Assembly: GCA_903995115.1 (NCBI GenBank)
Contig: LR877154.1
Coordinates: forward strand, 496,001-560,000
DNA: 64,000 nucleotides
Direction of reading: 5' to 3'
From: Angomonas deanei
Lineage: Eukaryota; Euglenozoa; Kinetoplastea; Trypanosomatida; Trypanosomatidae
Position numbers and translations under genes: made by a program. How positions within the stretch are numbered: the first letter of the stretch is position 1; the number at the start of each line of letters is the position of its first letter. This document shows positions 31,447 through 42,332 of the stretch, piece by piece. The notes under the pieces are model-generated. The model did not search any database, was not told where the DNA came from, and worked only from the letters and a program-made list of their open reading frames with translations.

Positions 31447-31772
31447 TATTGTGTGCGGAAAATAGCTGAAAAATTGGAAGACCTACAAAATAAAATGAGA
31501 AAAAGAAGAGGTGAAAAATGAAGACTCGAAAATTCAGTGAACCGCCCATTAAAAACCAAACACAAGAAGAAAAGTAGGTAAATTTACAAAATTAGGAAAG
31601 GGGAGGCAAACAAGGGGAAATTAAAAGGACGTTTCACACACGCCTCACACTAAAGTGATGCGGCGTTACTAAGTCGGGTAATAGGAAACGTGAAAACGAT
31701 CATCAGTGTTCAGAGAACAAGGACGAGCATCATTCACAGTGGGAGTTTGGGGATCCTAAGCGTATAGTTTGT

Positions 31773-32378
31773 TTACAAACCCTTCACAATAAAGCGACCT
31801 TCGTCGGGCACAAATGTCCTTTCACCCGCGGGGGTGGCGATACCGCCGAAAGGCATCTGCGCAATCAGCTTCCAGTCGGCCGGCAGGTCGTGCTGCTTCT
31901 TCAGGTCCTCCTGAATCAGCTCATTGTAGTGCTGGAGAGAGGCGCCGATCTTCCCCTGTGCGAGGGTAGACCACACGGCGTACTGCGCAATGGCGGACCC
32001 GTGCTCGGAGAAGACGGGAAAATTGGCGGCGTACGAGGGAAACTGCTTTTGTAAGTCGCGCACGCACTGTTGATCCTCGAAAAACAAAACAGTGCCAGCA
32101 CCGCTCGCGAAGCAGCCATTTACCTTCTCCACGGAAGCCTTCAGCGCATCACCAGAAACGCCAACGCGCTTCATGCCCTCGATCACGGTTTTCCACACAC
32201 TATCGTGTTCCTCGCCGAATAAAATCACAATGCGGGACGACTGCGAGTTAAAACACGACGGGGCCTGGCGGACGGCGTGCTGAATTATTTCAGCCACCTC
32301 CTTCTTGGTGACCGGTAGTTTGTCGTTCAGTGCATAAATGGAGCGGCGCTTCTCGAGATTAGCGATAAAAGACTGCAT
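31773..32378 (-). CDS. Frm2/Hbn1-type nitroreductase, array copy 5
   Basis: 201 residues, intact. It combines the EEHDSVW and KASVEK variants of copy 4 with the GGIATPAGE variant of copy 6, so it looks mosaic. A longer frame opens at 32486, but the shared Met at 32378 after the splice acceptor is preferred. Confidence 0.9.
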   Translation of the reverse strand: MQSFIANLEKRRSIYALNDKLPVTKKEVAEIIQHAVRQAPSCFNSQSSRIVILFGEEHDSVWKTVIEGMKRVGVSGDALKASVEKVNGCFASGAGTVLFFEDQQCVRDLQKQFPSYAANFPVFSEHGSAIAQYAVWSTLAQGKIGASLQHYNELIQEDLKKQHDLPADWKLIAQMPFGGIATPAGERTFVPDEGRFIVKGL

Positions 32379-32714
32379 TATTGTGTGCGGAAAATAGCTG
32401 AAAAATTGGAAGACCAAAAAATTTAAATAAAATGAGAAAAAGAAGAGGTGAAAAATGAAGGCTCGAAAATTCAGTGAACCGCCCATTAAAAACCAAACAC
32501 AAGAAGAAAAGTAGGTAAATTTACAAAATTAGGAAAGGGGAGGCAAACAAGGGGAAATTAAAAGGACGTTTCACACACGCCTCACACTAAAGTGATGCGG
32601 CGTTACTAAGTCGAGTAATAAGGTAGGCAAAGTGAAAACGATCATCAGTGTTCAGAGAACAAGGACGAGCATCTTTCACAGTGGGAGTTTGGGGATCCTA
32701 AGCGTATAGTTTGC

Positions 32715-33320
32715 TTACAAACCCTTTACAATAAAGCGACCTTCGTCGGGCACAAATGTCCTTTCACCCGCGGGGGTGGCGATACCGCCGAAAGGCATCT
32801 GCGCAATCAGCTTCCAGTCGGCCGGCAGGTCGTGCTGCTTCTTCAGGTCCTCCTGAATCAGCTCATTGTAGTGCTGGAGAGAGGCGCCGATCTTCCCCTG
32901 TGCGAGGGTAGACCACACGGCGTACTGCGCAATGGCGGACCCGTGCTCGGAGAAGACGGGAAAATTGGCGGCGTACGAGGGAAACTGCTTTTGTAAGTCG
33001 CGCACGCACTGTTGATCCTCGAAAAACAAAACAGTGCCAGCACCGCTCGCGAAGCAACCATTTACCTTCTCCTCGGAAGCCTTCAGCGCATCGCCAGACA
33101 CGCCAACGCGCTTCATGCCCTCGATCACGGTTTTCCACACATTATCGTGTTCCTCGCCGAATAAAATCACAATGCGGGACGACTGCGAGTTAAAACACGA
33201 CGGGGCCTGGCGGACGGCGTGCTGAATTATATCAGCCACCTCCTTCTTGGTGACCGGTAGTTTGTCGTTCAGTGCATAAATGGAGCGGCGCTTCTCGAGA
33301 TTAGCGATAAAAGACTGCAT
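32715..33320 (-). CDS. Frm2/Hbn1-type nitroreductase, array copy 6
   Basis: 201 residues, intact, with VADIIQ for VAEIIQ, IVILFGEEHDNVW and GGIATPAGE. It is the rightmost canonical unit. Upstream of its start the spacer departs into A and G runs. Confidence 0.9.
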   Translation of the reverse strand: MQSFIANLEKRRSIYALNDKLPVTKKEVADIIQHAVRQAPSCFNSQSSRIVILFGEEHDNVWKTVIEGMKRVGVSGDALKASEEKVNGCFASGAGTVLFFEDQQCVRDLQKQFPSYAANFPVFSEHGSAIAQYAVWSTLAQGKIGASLQHYNELIQEDLKKQHDLPADWKLIAQMPFGGIATPAGERTFVPDEGRFIVKGL

Positions 33321-33634
33321 TATTGTGTGCGGAAAATAGCTGAAAAATTGGAAGACCTACAAAAAAAAAAAAAAAAGGGGGGCGGGGGAAAATGTGAAAA
33401 ATAAAAGCATAAAAATACTAGTCAGCCGCGAGAAAAAAAAAAAAAAAAAAAACGAGAGGACAGGAAAAAGACACAATTAACGAAAAGAAATGAGCAACAA
33501 CAAAAAAAAAAAAAAAAGACGTTTCGCGCAAGTCTCACACCGAAGCGACTCTGCGCCAACAGGCCCTAAATATGATCATCGGTAGTCAAAGAGCAAGTGC
33601 GAGCGATCCTGTGGGTAGGATTACAAGCATTTCT
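33321..33634. other. Spacer between canonical array and diverged copy
   Basis: It keeps the splice acceptor of copy 6, then long A runs. From about 33525 it has a diverged version of the array 3' flank. No gene is seen. Confidence 0.6.
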
Positions 33635-34237
33635 CTACAATTTTGCAATAAAGCGGCCCTCGTCAGGTATAAATGTTTTTTCCCCCGCGGGAGCGGCGAT
33701 ACCGCCGAAAGGCATCTGCGCCGTTAATTTCCAATCCGCTGGCAGTCCGTGCTGCTTTTTCAGGTCTTCCTCGATCAGCTCATTGTAGTGTTGAAGGGAT
33801 GCGCCAATATTTCCCTGTGCGAGCGTCGTCCAGACGGCGTATTGCGCGATGGCAGAACTTTCCCTCGAAAAGCCCGGAAAATTATCGGCATATAACGGCA
33901 TTTTTTTCTGCAAATCGCGCACGACTTTTTGATCCTCAAAAAACAGAATTGTGCCGGCACCGCTCGCCAGACATCCGTTCACTTTCTGTTCGGCAGCCTT
34001 CAGCGCATCACCAGAAACACCAACACGTTTCATGCCCTCGATCACCGTCTTCCACATATTATCATGCTCCTTGCCGAACAGAATCACAACTCGAGAGGAC
34101 TGCGAGTTGAAAGAGGACGGAGCCTGGCGGACAACGCGCTCAATTATCTCAGTCACTTCCTTCTCAGAGACAGGCAGATTTTTGTTCAGCGCGTAAATGG
34201 AACGGCGCTTCTCAAGCTGAGAAATAAAAGATTTCAT
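33635..34237 (-). CDS. Diverged Frm2/Hbn1-type nitroreductase, copy 7
   Basis: This 200-residue paralogue keeps the family landmarks (RRSIYALN, PSSFNSQSSRVVILFGKEH, ILFFEDQKVVRDLQKKMPLY, AQYAVWTTLAQGNIGASLQH and WKLTAQMPFGG). It differs from the six array copies at many positions along its length. Its 3' flank still resembles the array spacers, so it came from the same duplication but has escaped homogenisation. It ends with one residue fewer. It is the first nitroreductase gene downstream of the strand-switch region. Confidence 0.9.
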   Translation of the reverse strand: MKSFISQLEKRRSIYALNKNLPVSEKEVTEIIERVVRQAPSSFNSQSSRVVILFGKEHDNMWKTVIEGMKRVGVSGDALKAAEQKVNGCLASGAGTILFFEDQKVVRDLQKKMPLYADNFPGFSRESSAIAQYAVWTTLAQGNIGASLQHYNELIEEDLKKQHGLPADWKLTAQMPFGGIAAPAGEKTFIPDEGRFIAKL

Positions 34238-35866
34238 TGGAAATGGTTCAATTTAGCAAAGGAAAAACGAGACCTAAATAATTAAGAGAAAGAAAAGAGA
34301 GGGGGAAAATGGGCAGTGAACAGGTTAAATTAATGGGAAATTAAGCGCAGCAAATAAATATAATTAAAAAAAATGTATCATCCACACGCGGTTAACCTCG
34401 AAATATGTGAGAAAAATTCGTTGGGGTTTTATTTATTCCTTTACTAATGTCCAAGTCGATTTTAATTACCACTTGCCTCATTTAATGTTTTTTGCAAAGA
34501 AAAAAATCGCCCGAAAAAAAAAAAAGGAAACGAATACTTCGGGAGTACAGGTAGTGTATAATTTGAAGAAGGGCAAATTACTAGTATCGAAGTTTTTCAG
34601 CCGAGCACCCTGTAATTTACGCCCTAGCACAATGAACAAACATTATGGGGAGGCAACATAAATAAATGAAAAAGGACAGATGTAAAAAGAGTAGGTGATC
34701 AATTTTGTTTGTCAGCACCCTGTGTTTTATTTGAAAAAGCGCCACGTTTTTGATTTAACTAATTCATTATTGTTACCCCTTTTATCTTTTTTGATCATGC
34801 CACTAACATCACTAAGAAGAAGAAAAAAACATTTTAGGGGCATTACCAGATCATTTGGCAATAAACGAAAAGAAAAGATTTGCTTTCCCGCTTTGAGGTA
34901 CTCTGAACAGAAATTGACGGTTTCCTGGACACCCGGTCGTCCTTTCATTTTACCGTTAAGCTTCGCACGAGTATTTTCCTTTTTTATAGGTGTTAAAAAA
35001 CAAAAAAGTGCCGCACCTGTTTGGCCACAGTTTTTACCCTCCCTTTGGAGAACGCTCGCGTTGGTCTGGGTTCCCCCTTTTAACGTGTTCCCGCTGAATG
35101 CTTTACGAGGAAGGCGCTCCTCACAAAGGGGGAATTTTATGCCTTGACGTCGCGCGAGAAACACCAGAATGGCACGTTCTTATTTTTTTGAAGAATGTTC
35201 CGAAATCCACGCCTCAGGTAGCGTCATTATTATGACCATTATTTGGCCCATATTTCACTGTCACTGAACCTTTTACCACCTCTCGCGGAGGGCCGCTCCA
35301 ATCTTCCCCTTGTGGGAGGATTAACCTCAACACGCGCCGCGCAACTGCCTTCGAATAATACGGTAAAATTGGCAGAGCATGAGAGGAATTGTTCTTGTGG
35401 GCAACGCAAGCCCCGCCAACCCTGGGAAGATATTCATTAATCGGGCCATAACGGTCGCGCGTATGCGGAAGGGAAACGGGGGTCCCCCCGGCCCAGCCCA
35501 GCGCGATAGGCGATCCGCGCAGAAGGGGCGCCGTTTATCCCTGGGGATTAGAGGGGCCCCTCGCTCGGTCGCAAGAATATCCTCCCGGGGAGGCGGAGCT
35601 CGGCTGGGGGGCATCCGCCGCGCGCCCCTCGGCCCTCGGGGAAGAACCAGACGGGCCCGTGGGCGGGCGTAGGAAGAAAGGACCGCTAAGCCGAAACGGA
35701 GGCCCCCCGGTCCCAAAAAAGGCGGAAGGAGAAAAACACCCCACCGCGTCATGCTTTCGGCGAGCCCCCTCCCTTTTGATCCCCAGCATTTACCCCAACC
35801 TCAACTTCAACCTCCCCCACCCTTTCTCTTCTTTATTGTTTTACCAAAAGCACTTTCCCTACAGCC
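34238..35866. other. Divergent strand-switch region with GC-rich block
   Basis: Transcription leaves this 1.6-kb region leftward (nitroreductases) and rightward (surface protein). In kinetoplastids such regions are where polycistronic transcription starts, so this is a candidate initiation region. Homopolymers are fewer here than elsewhere. At about 35440-35740 lies a strikingly GC-rich block with runs of C and G (for example GGGGGTCCCCCCGG near 35476). Frames of about 145 residues occur on both strands at 34695-35164, but neither resembles a known protein. No tRNA or rRNA gene could be recognised. Confidence 0.5.
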
Positions 35867-38273
35867 ATGGAAAACTTTCAGCGCTTTTTGTTCTGCGCCT
35901 CAACTTTCATATTGTTGAATCTCTCCGTTATTTCTGCGGGGATATCGGCAGCATCTGACGCAGCCAACCAGGTGTTTTTCTTAGCGCTCCGAAATGACCT
36001 CACTCTCGTCCGGGAGCAAATTTGGAAGGACAGCAGCGCCCATTATTGCACGTGGAGCGGTGTTACCTGTATTGGCACCGACACCGGCGCTAACGTGACA
36101 CTGTCGCTCGGCGGAACTATCCCGGACGACACGCAACTTGGTATTCCTGACCCAAGCAAAAGTTACTACGACAATGTTGACTGGAACTTGGTTCTCGTGA
36201 CGGACATTTACATCAACGGGTCCTCCAACATTGTAGGAACTCTGAATTCCGAGTGGAAAAAATTTATAAGCTTGCGACGGGTTGATTTTCGAAATACTGG
36301 AGTCTCTGGGACTCTTCCCGGTGAATTTGACAGAATGAAAAACCTCACGTATATCAATTTGGACGGCTGCACCAGCTTGTGCGGAACCCTGCCGAACTTG
36401 GCATTGCCCAGTTTGGAAGAGCTCCACTTGAGCGGAATTGGATTCCGAGGTACCCTACCAACGGCGTGGGGAGGCATGACAAGTCTCCGAACGATTGATT
36501 TGACAGGTTCTAACCCTTGTGGCTGCATACCAGTAACCTACTACAGTAATACGGTCTTGCTTTCCTACTTTTCAACCTTTGCTGTGGGCAGTGCGACCTG
36601 CGCCACCACCAATCAGTGCAGCTCTTGCGACGGTGTTTGTGGAACGCCAAGCGGATGCGTTCAATGCAATGTTCAACGGTGCCGAACCTGTTCGTCCACA
36701 AATATTTGCTCCGTTTGCTCCGGAGGACTGACACCCACTTCCAACACATGTCCCATTTGTAGTGTCCAGTACTGTTCCTCGTGCTACAGCGCTACACAGT
36801 GCATCACATGCTCCGGCACCTACTCCCCCTCCACCGACCGAAAAACTTGTGTTCAGTGTTTAGTGGACAATTGTAACTCTTGCACTTCGACGAATACATG
36901 TGGGGTGTGCTCGCCCGGGTTACACATTGTCGGAGGGTCGGTGTATCTTATGCACCACCTCGGGTTGCTCAAAATGTGCCAATGAGGCGAACGTGTGTAC
37001 AGAGTGCTCTTCGAGCGCGTATTCGCTCGTCGACGGAAAATGCGTGTCCTGCAACGTAGAGAATTGCAAGACTTGCGAGACGGCAGACACATGCTCGGTA
37101 TGCGGAAACGGGAACCTCCCTTCGGACGGAAAGTGTCCTTCTTGTGACGTTGTCAACTGCCAGTACTGTGATACAGATGATGTTTGCTCTGGTTGTAATG
37201 GCGGGTACACCCTGATAGCCCAAAAAAACACGTGCGTCCTGTGCTCCACCGAAAATTGCGAAACCTGCGGCGCGTTGGGACAGTGTGTTGCCTGCAAAGA
37301 TGGATATAACCTTCTGGATTATGCCTGCGTAGAGTGCAACATTGGAAAATGCGAACTGTGTTCCACCCCGAACTTTTGCGTCCAGTGTCCAGACGGCTAT
37401 CGGCTCAACACTAACGGTGACGAATGTGTTCAATGCAATGTCGATAATTGTCTCACCTGTTCCTCCGACGGAGTGTGCGGCGCCTGCTCTTACCCTTACA
37501 CACTCGCCAACGGCGCCTGCGTGCTTTGTGATATTGTGAATTGCGTTTCTTGCCAGGAGGAGAATATTTGCAGCGCATGTGCGTCTTCCCTGAAACCCTC
37601 CGCCGACGGACTCACCTGCCTTACATGCGATCTGGAGAATTGTGACGCCTGCTCCTCCGACAACAGTTGCGCCGCCTGCGCCATTGACGACTGTCGTAAC
37701 TGTGACGCCACCAACGAATGTGGAACCTGCCGAAATGGTTACGGTGTCAATGAAAACACCTGTGTCCGCTGTACAGACGAAAACTGTCAAACCTGCTCCG
37801 GCGCCGACGGCAGTCACTGCCTCGTGTACCTCCCCGGCTACGAGGTGGAAGAAACGGCCACCGCGAAGGTAATCCCCTACTGGGTCTGGATTATTGTGGG
37901 GATTGGTGCCTTCCTAATATTTGTGCTCGTTTGTTTCCTCATTGCCTACTGCTGCTGCGGGTGCTGCCACAGAAAGAAGAAGTATAACATTGTCTATCTC
38001 GAAGACATGGAGGGCCACCCGCTGGCGGAGAAGGCACGGCGCCTGCAGGGCATCAAGTACAGGGCCAGGTCCCCCCACGACAGCAGCGAAGCCACGAGCA
38101 GCAACAGCGGGGGAAGCGAAAACCAACTATCGGCCAGTTCGACCGAAAGCGGCGCATCCGACGAGGGGGCGCACCTGGTGAGTGTGGAGTCGCCCCGCAG
38201 CGAAGAACACTATTATCGGCAGACCTTCGCGGAGGATGACCCCAACGCCGTCTACAACACCTTCCACATGTAA
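35867..38273 (+). CDS. LRR and Cys-rich surface membrane protein, one frame break
   Basis: This is the only plus-strand gene. It has a signal peptide (residues 1-28), a plant-like LRR-start motif (HYCTWSGVTC) and several leucine-rich repeats (GTLPGEFDRMKNLTYINL; GTLPTAWGGMTSLRTIDL). About 14 CxxCxxxxCxxC modules follow (CVQCNVDNCLTCSSDGVCGA is typical). A membrane helix (VWIIVGIGAFLIFVLVCFLI) precedes a Ser/Glu-rich cytosolic tail of about 100 residues. LRR and furin-like Cys repeats recall Leishmania surface antigen-like proteins. The frame changes near 36915-36930, between CGVCSPG and YTLSEGRCILC, where one surplus base explains the shift. The start at 35867 follows a pyrimidine-rich tract. 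Confidence 0.8.
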
Positions 38274-38875
38274 AATAACAACTGAAAAAAAAAAAAATTT
38301 CTTTCTTACTATATTGTATTCCCTCACACCCCTTCCTTTTATTTTTATTTTTGTTTTTGTTCAACTGCGAGTGATAATTTTTTTTTGTTTTTGTTTGATC
38401 CTCTAGAGTGAGTGCCATATAATTCCATTGGATCATATATACTGCGAGTGATATTTTTATTTTCCTTCGTTTGGGAGGGGAGCGAAACACGGCGGGAAGG
38501 GAAAGTCTTTAGAGTATTTTTTACCCTGCCTTCGCCACCCCTCCCTACGTACTATTTTACTGAATTATTCCGTTTGGTGTTGCGCGTGTTTTTGGCCTTT
38601 TTTGCATTTTTCTTCTTCGGGCCCGCCTGAAAAAAACTACCCCACCCCCTCTTCATTTCATTAGCACAAAAGGGTTAGCAGGCGTCCCACTAAGGAGGCG
38701 TCCTATTCGATGCGGGCCACTACGCCCTCGGCTAGCAGGGAAGCATAGGGGCCGGCCTAAGGGGAAGGAGAGAGAGGGAGGGATGTGCTCGGGAACAGAA
38801 GAGGCCGACGAGCCCTAACGACAGGAACACGGAGAAAATCAAAAAACATCCTCACAACACAAAAAAAAAAAGCAT
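38274..38875. other. Convergent strand-switch region
   Basis: Transcription converges here from the surface protein (plus) and the Tudor-BRCT gene (minus), so it is a candidate termination region. From about 38630 to 38830 it is GC-richer and lacks long homopolymers. No tRNA gene, a common resident of such sites, is recognised. Confidence 0.45.
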
Positions 38876-41353
38876 TTACTCACTCTCTTCCAGAAAATAC
38901 ACGTGTCGCTGCAGAGAAGGGGTAATCACATACACGGGCACCTCCGCCCACAGCGACGTCACCGCGACGGTCGTCTGCTCCCCCGACAGCCGCACCACCG
39001 TCCTTTGCTCAATTTGATTCGGCGAAAACGGATTGGCCTGCATAAACATCGATTTCACTTCATACAGTTGCATCGTCACGGAAGTTACTTCTTGTGTGTT
39101 GTTATTATTATTGTAATGACAGTGCACCTTGACGACTCTGCCCAGTGCGACGGGGTCCGCGACCGGGGCGTCCTGACGCGGGAGAGGCACCCGAAAATAA
39201 TAATCCTCGCCCTCCGTCGGTGTGAAGGGCACTGCCGTATATTCATTTTCATTAACAACGTCCTCCTCGGTGTTTTCTTTCCCTTTGAGGGGCGAAGTCG
39301 TGGTGGACGTAGTCGGAGGATTCAGTAACCGCTGTGTTGGGGCTGGCCGCTTCTTGGGACTAACGCCCTTGACCGCAATGATTTCTTCCTCCTCCTCCTG
39401 CGTTTGAAGTTTATGATGATGATTATTTTCACTATTTTGTTGTTGTTTTTGTGTTTCGTAATAGCGATGGATCTCCATTAATAAGCCGTGTTCCTCTAAT
39501 AGAGGTAACTCCTCCAACTTGTTGGGGCCACGTGTTTTGTGATCTAACTGAATTCTTTTCCCAGACGGTGCGAACACGTAATCCAGTCTTATATTACGTT
39601 ATTATTATTGTCGTCGTACACAACCGCGCCACCTGCCGCCTCTATCATTAACGCAAAGTTCGATTCACTTTCTATTTTTTTAGAATTTGTCGATTTTGAG
39701 TTTGACTTTTCGACCTTATTTTTTTGCAGAAATAACACATTTTGATGTTCTAACAGTCGTTTTTCAAACGGCAAAAACGGTTTCAAATTATTGTTATTAA
39801 TATTATTATTGTTGTTTTGTTGGTGGAGGTACGCATAAATTAAATAATCAAATGACAGCGGGGAAACCCCTAAGCACGCTGCGATGGTGCGTTCTTCCTT
39901 ATTATCATCTTCTTTTGTTAAAAAGATAACGAAATGAGCATTCTTCTTATTTCGAAGCGCATTCACCTTTTTCGACTACATCTGCTAACGCATCACAGAA
40001 ACACACATTTTTCTGTTTTTGGAGGGATTCCCAAAACATGGAAAAACTTTTTTTTTCGGTTTGTGTGTTTTGATGGTGTTGTTGATGATTACTCTGCAGC
40101 AGTTCCTCCTCCTCTTCCTCCTCTCGTGTATTATAATTATTATGATGGATAATAATACTTTCCTACCTCTTTTAGAGTTTCCGGGGAAAGATAAAAAATG
40201 AGATTATTATTCTGATTGTTGTGAAGGATATTGGGAAAGTGTTCGTATTTTCTATGAATGGATTCTATAAAAGTGTGATGATTATTATTTTCCTCTTTTT
40301 TTCTTTTATGATCATTATTTTCTTCGTTTATCTTTCGCACATCTTTTAATTTCACCAACGAGGCGGTATTGTCGTGATCCCAAATAATAGGAATAAACAA
40401 CGCATTTTTTTTACGACTTGTACTTTTTTTATTTTTGGGTGTTTTTTTATTATTATTATTTTCTTTTCCTTCGGGAACGTCTTCACTGACTGTCGCCAGG
40501 TACCACGTCGCGCCCCAGCGTGCCTCTACCTTTTCATTTTTTCGAAACAACAATGATGATGAAGAATCTTTTTCATTATGATTATTATTTTGATGAAAAG
40601 CTGGTGGTGGCTGTAAGTACGGAGTTTGCTCGATATATTCTTTATTCTCCTCATCGACTGGTTCTTCTTTAACAAAACCGTCGTCCTGTGTCTCTCCCTG
40701 GCGAATTATTATTATTATTATTATTTTGAAATAATGTAGTTTCCGGCGAGGAAGAGGACTTGAGCGACGGCATGAGGGAAAGATCCCCGATTTGGAGCGT
40801 TTGTGGCACCATCGATAAGGGATGATATAATTATTATGATTATTATTATTTTGAGAATTATGATTATTATTGTGCTGTTCCGGGGATACCCCCATCAGCA
40901 GTGGCGGTGGACTCTCACTTACACTTTTAGTCATTCGATCTAAATTCATACTATGAATATTATTATTATTATTAGAATTTTGGGAAAGTGGCATTTCTTT
41001 TCGTGGAGAACTCATTTTTTTATTACGGCTTCGTTTTCTATTTTGTAATTGTTTATTATTATTATTATTATTTTCGCCTTGAATCGGTGTTTTAATGAGT
41101 TTTGGGGTGTATTCTAAATTATTTTCATTTTTTTATTATTATTATTTTCATTTTTGGTCGGTTCCTCCTCGAAAGGTTTTGGGATGACTAATGTGGGTAT
41201 AATATTATTATTATTAGTATTATTATTATTGTTTTGTTGAGATTCCGATTCTTCGCCTAAAATAAAATTCATATTTGTATTATTATTATTTTGAAGTGGA
41301 AAGAAGTGTTCCATATTTTTGCTGAGGTCAATTCGCTGTGTCTCGTCGGTCAT
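38876..41353 (-). CDS. Tudor and BRCT protein, 53BP1/Crb2-like, several frame breaks
   Basis: The start is MTDETQRIDLSKNMEHFFPL. After Asn-rich DNA comes a Tudor-like unit (VEARWGATWYLATV, ALFIPIIWDHDN, VKLKDVRKI). Then come two BRCT-like units: HFVIFLTKEDD with LGVSPLSFDYLIYAYL, and HQNVLFLQKNK with FALMIEAAGGAVVYDD. After a linker the last 100 residues form a beta-rich segment (DYYFRVPLPRQ, VALGRVVKVHC, TVVRLSGEQTTVAV) that could be BAH-like; that is weak. Tudor plus tandem BRCT is the plan of 53BP1/Crb2/Rad9 DNA-damage mediators, which bind methylated histones at breaks. At least five frame changes lie between 41110 and 39590. The product is inferred from pieces, each read in its own frame. 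Confidence 0.5.
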
Positions 41354-41654
41354 TATAATTAATTTATTTATTTTTATTTGTTTGTGACTGTTATTTTTTT
41401 TTATTATTATTATTTTCCGTGCTGTGAAAAAAGAAAAGAAAAAAAGAGAGAGAAGGAAAAGATAGAAAAATGAAAAAAAAAAATAATAATAATTTCTGTT
41501 TTCACGTAACGCACTCATTTTAAAAAAAAAAAAATAATAATAATCATTTAGTGTAGCAGTTAGCAGAATTATAAAATAATAGAAGGTTTCCATAAAATGA
41601 TAGCAGAAAAATAGAATTATAAATGCAGTGCGTGAAACTTTTATAAAAATAAGA
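41354..41654. other. Intergenic, homopolymer-rich
   Basis: A and T runs with short AAT tracts. An isoleucine-rich frame crossing it is the out-of-frame reading of ATT repeats. No gene is seen. Confidence 0.5.
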
Positions 41655-42282
41655 TTAAGGACGGTTCCGTCGTGGTCTACCACGCTTCCGAGGAACATTA
41701 ATATTATTCTTATCCGTGGTATTACTGTTATTGTGACTTTCATTCGCAGTGCGGGTAGTGCCCTCATTGCTTTCGTTACTTTCCGTGTTATAATTATTAT
41801 GATTACTACCGTTACCACTTTCTGTAATGATGACAGTCTCATCATTATTATTACTTTCCTTCTCCATATTTTTATTCTTGTCCGTGTGATGCTCAGCGGC
41901 CACTTCCGGAATAGTATTCTCATTCTCATTATTATTGTTGTGAGTAGGGACTTCATTATGATTATTATTATTATTATTCTCATTATTATTATTATCGATG
42001 GAAGGAATTTTTGGTTTTACCGTTCGAGGATGTTGACTGGGTGGTCTCCCACGCTTACGAGGAATCGTAATATTACGATTCATGATAGTGGTCTCATTAT
42101 TGTTATGATTATCATCCGTAGTGATATTACTATTTTCGTTCGTTTCATTCTTATTATTATTATTCTCCGCCATCCCTTCTGTATTATTATTATTATCCTT
42201 ATTGCTGTTGTGATCAGTGTCAGTATTATGATGATGATTATTATTATTATCTCCAGCTGGCATTTCCTCCTGTACAGTATCC

Positions 42283-42332
<50 letters not shown>

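Larger units (their letters stand above)
27885..33360. repeat. Six-unit tandem array of nitroreductase genes
   Basis: Each unit of about 932-942 bp holds one 606-bp gene and a spacer of about 330 bp. Spacers carry the same words in order, such as GTTCAGAGAACAAGGACGAG and ACCAAACACAAGAAGAAAAG, and lack long homopolymers until the last unit. Gene starts lie at 28640, 29578, 30514, 31446, 32378 and 33320. The spacers near 27930 and 32610 share the variant TCGAGTAATAAGGTAGGC, while the other four have TCGGGTAATAGG. Such mosaicism points to unequal crossing-over or gene conversion. Confidence 0.92.

Noticed and set aside
27885-33360. CRISPR-like or satellite array
   Set aside because: The units are 930 bp and each holds a full gene, so it is a tandem gene array.
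34695-35164. Frames of 150 and 145 residues on opposite strands in the strand-switch region
   Set aside because: They overlap almost fully and neither shows a domain, signal or known motif. Both are probably chance frames.
34238-35440. A decayed transposon or LINE remnant
   Set aside because: The region lacks the homopolymer style of its surroundings, but I see no terminal repeats, poly-A tail with target duplication or transposase motif.
35440-35740. Fragment of rRNA or a tRNA cluster in the GC-rich block
   Set aside because: I found no conserved rRNA core words and no paired A-box and B-box spacing.
41354-41983. Upstream part of a 289-residue minus frame, rich in Ile
   Set aside because: It is the out-of-frame reading of the SNF2 tail and its flank. 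Only the part from the Met at 41353 belongs to the Tudor-BRCT gene.
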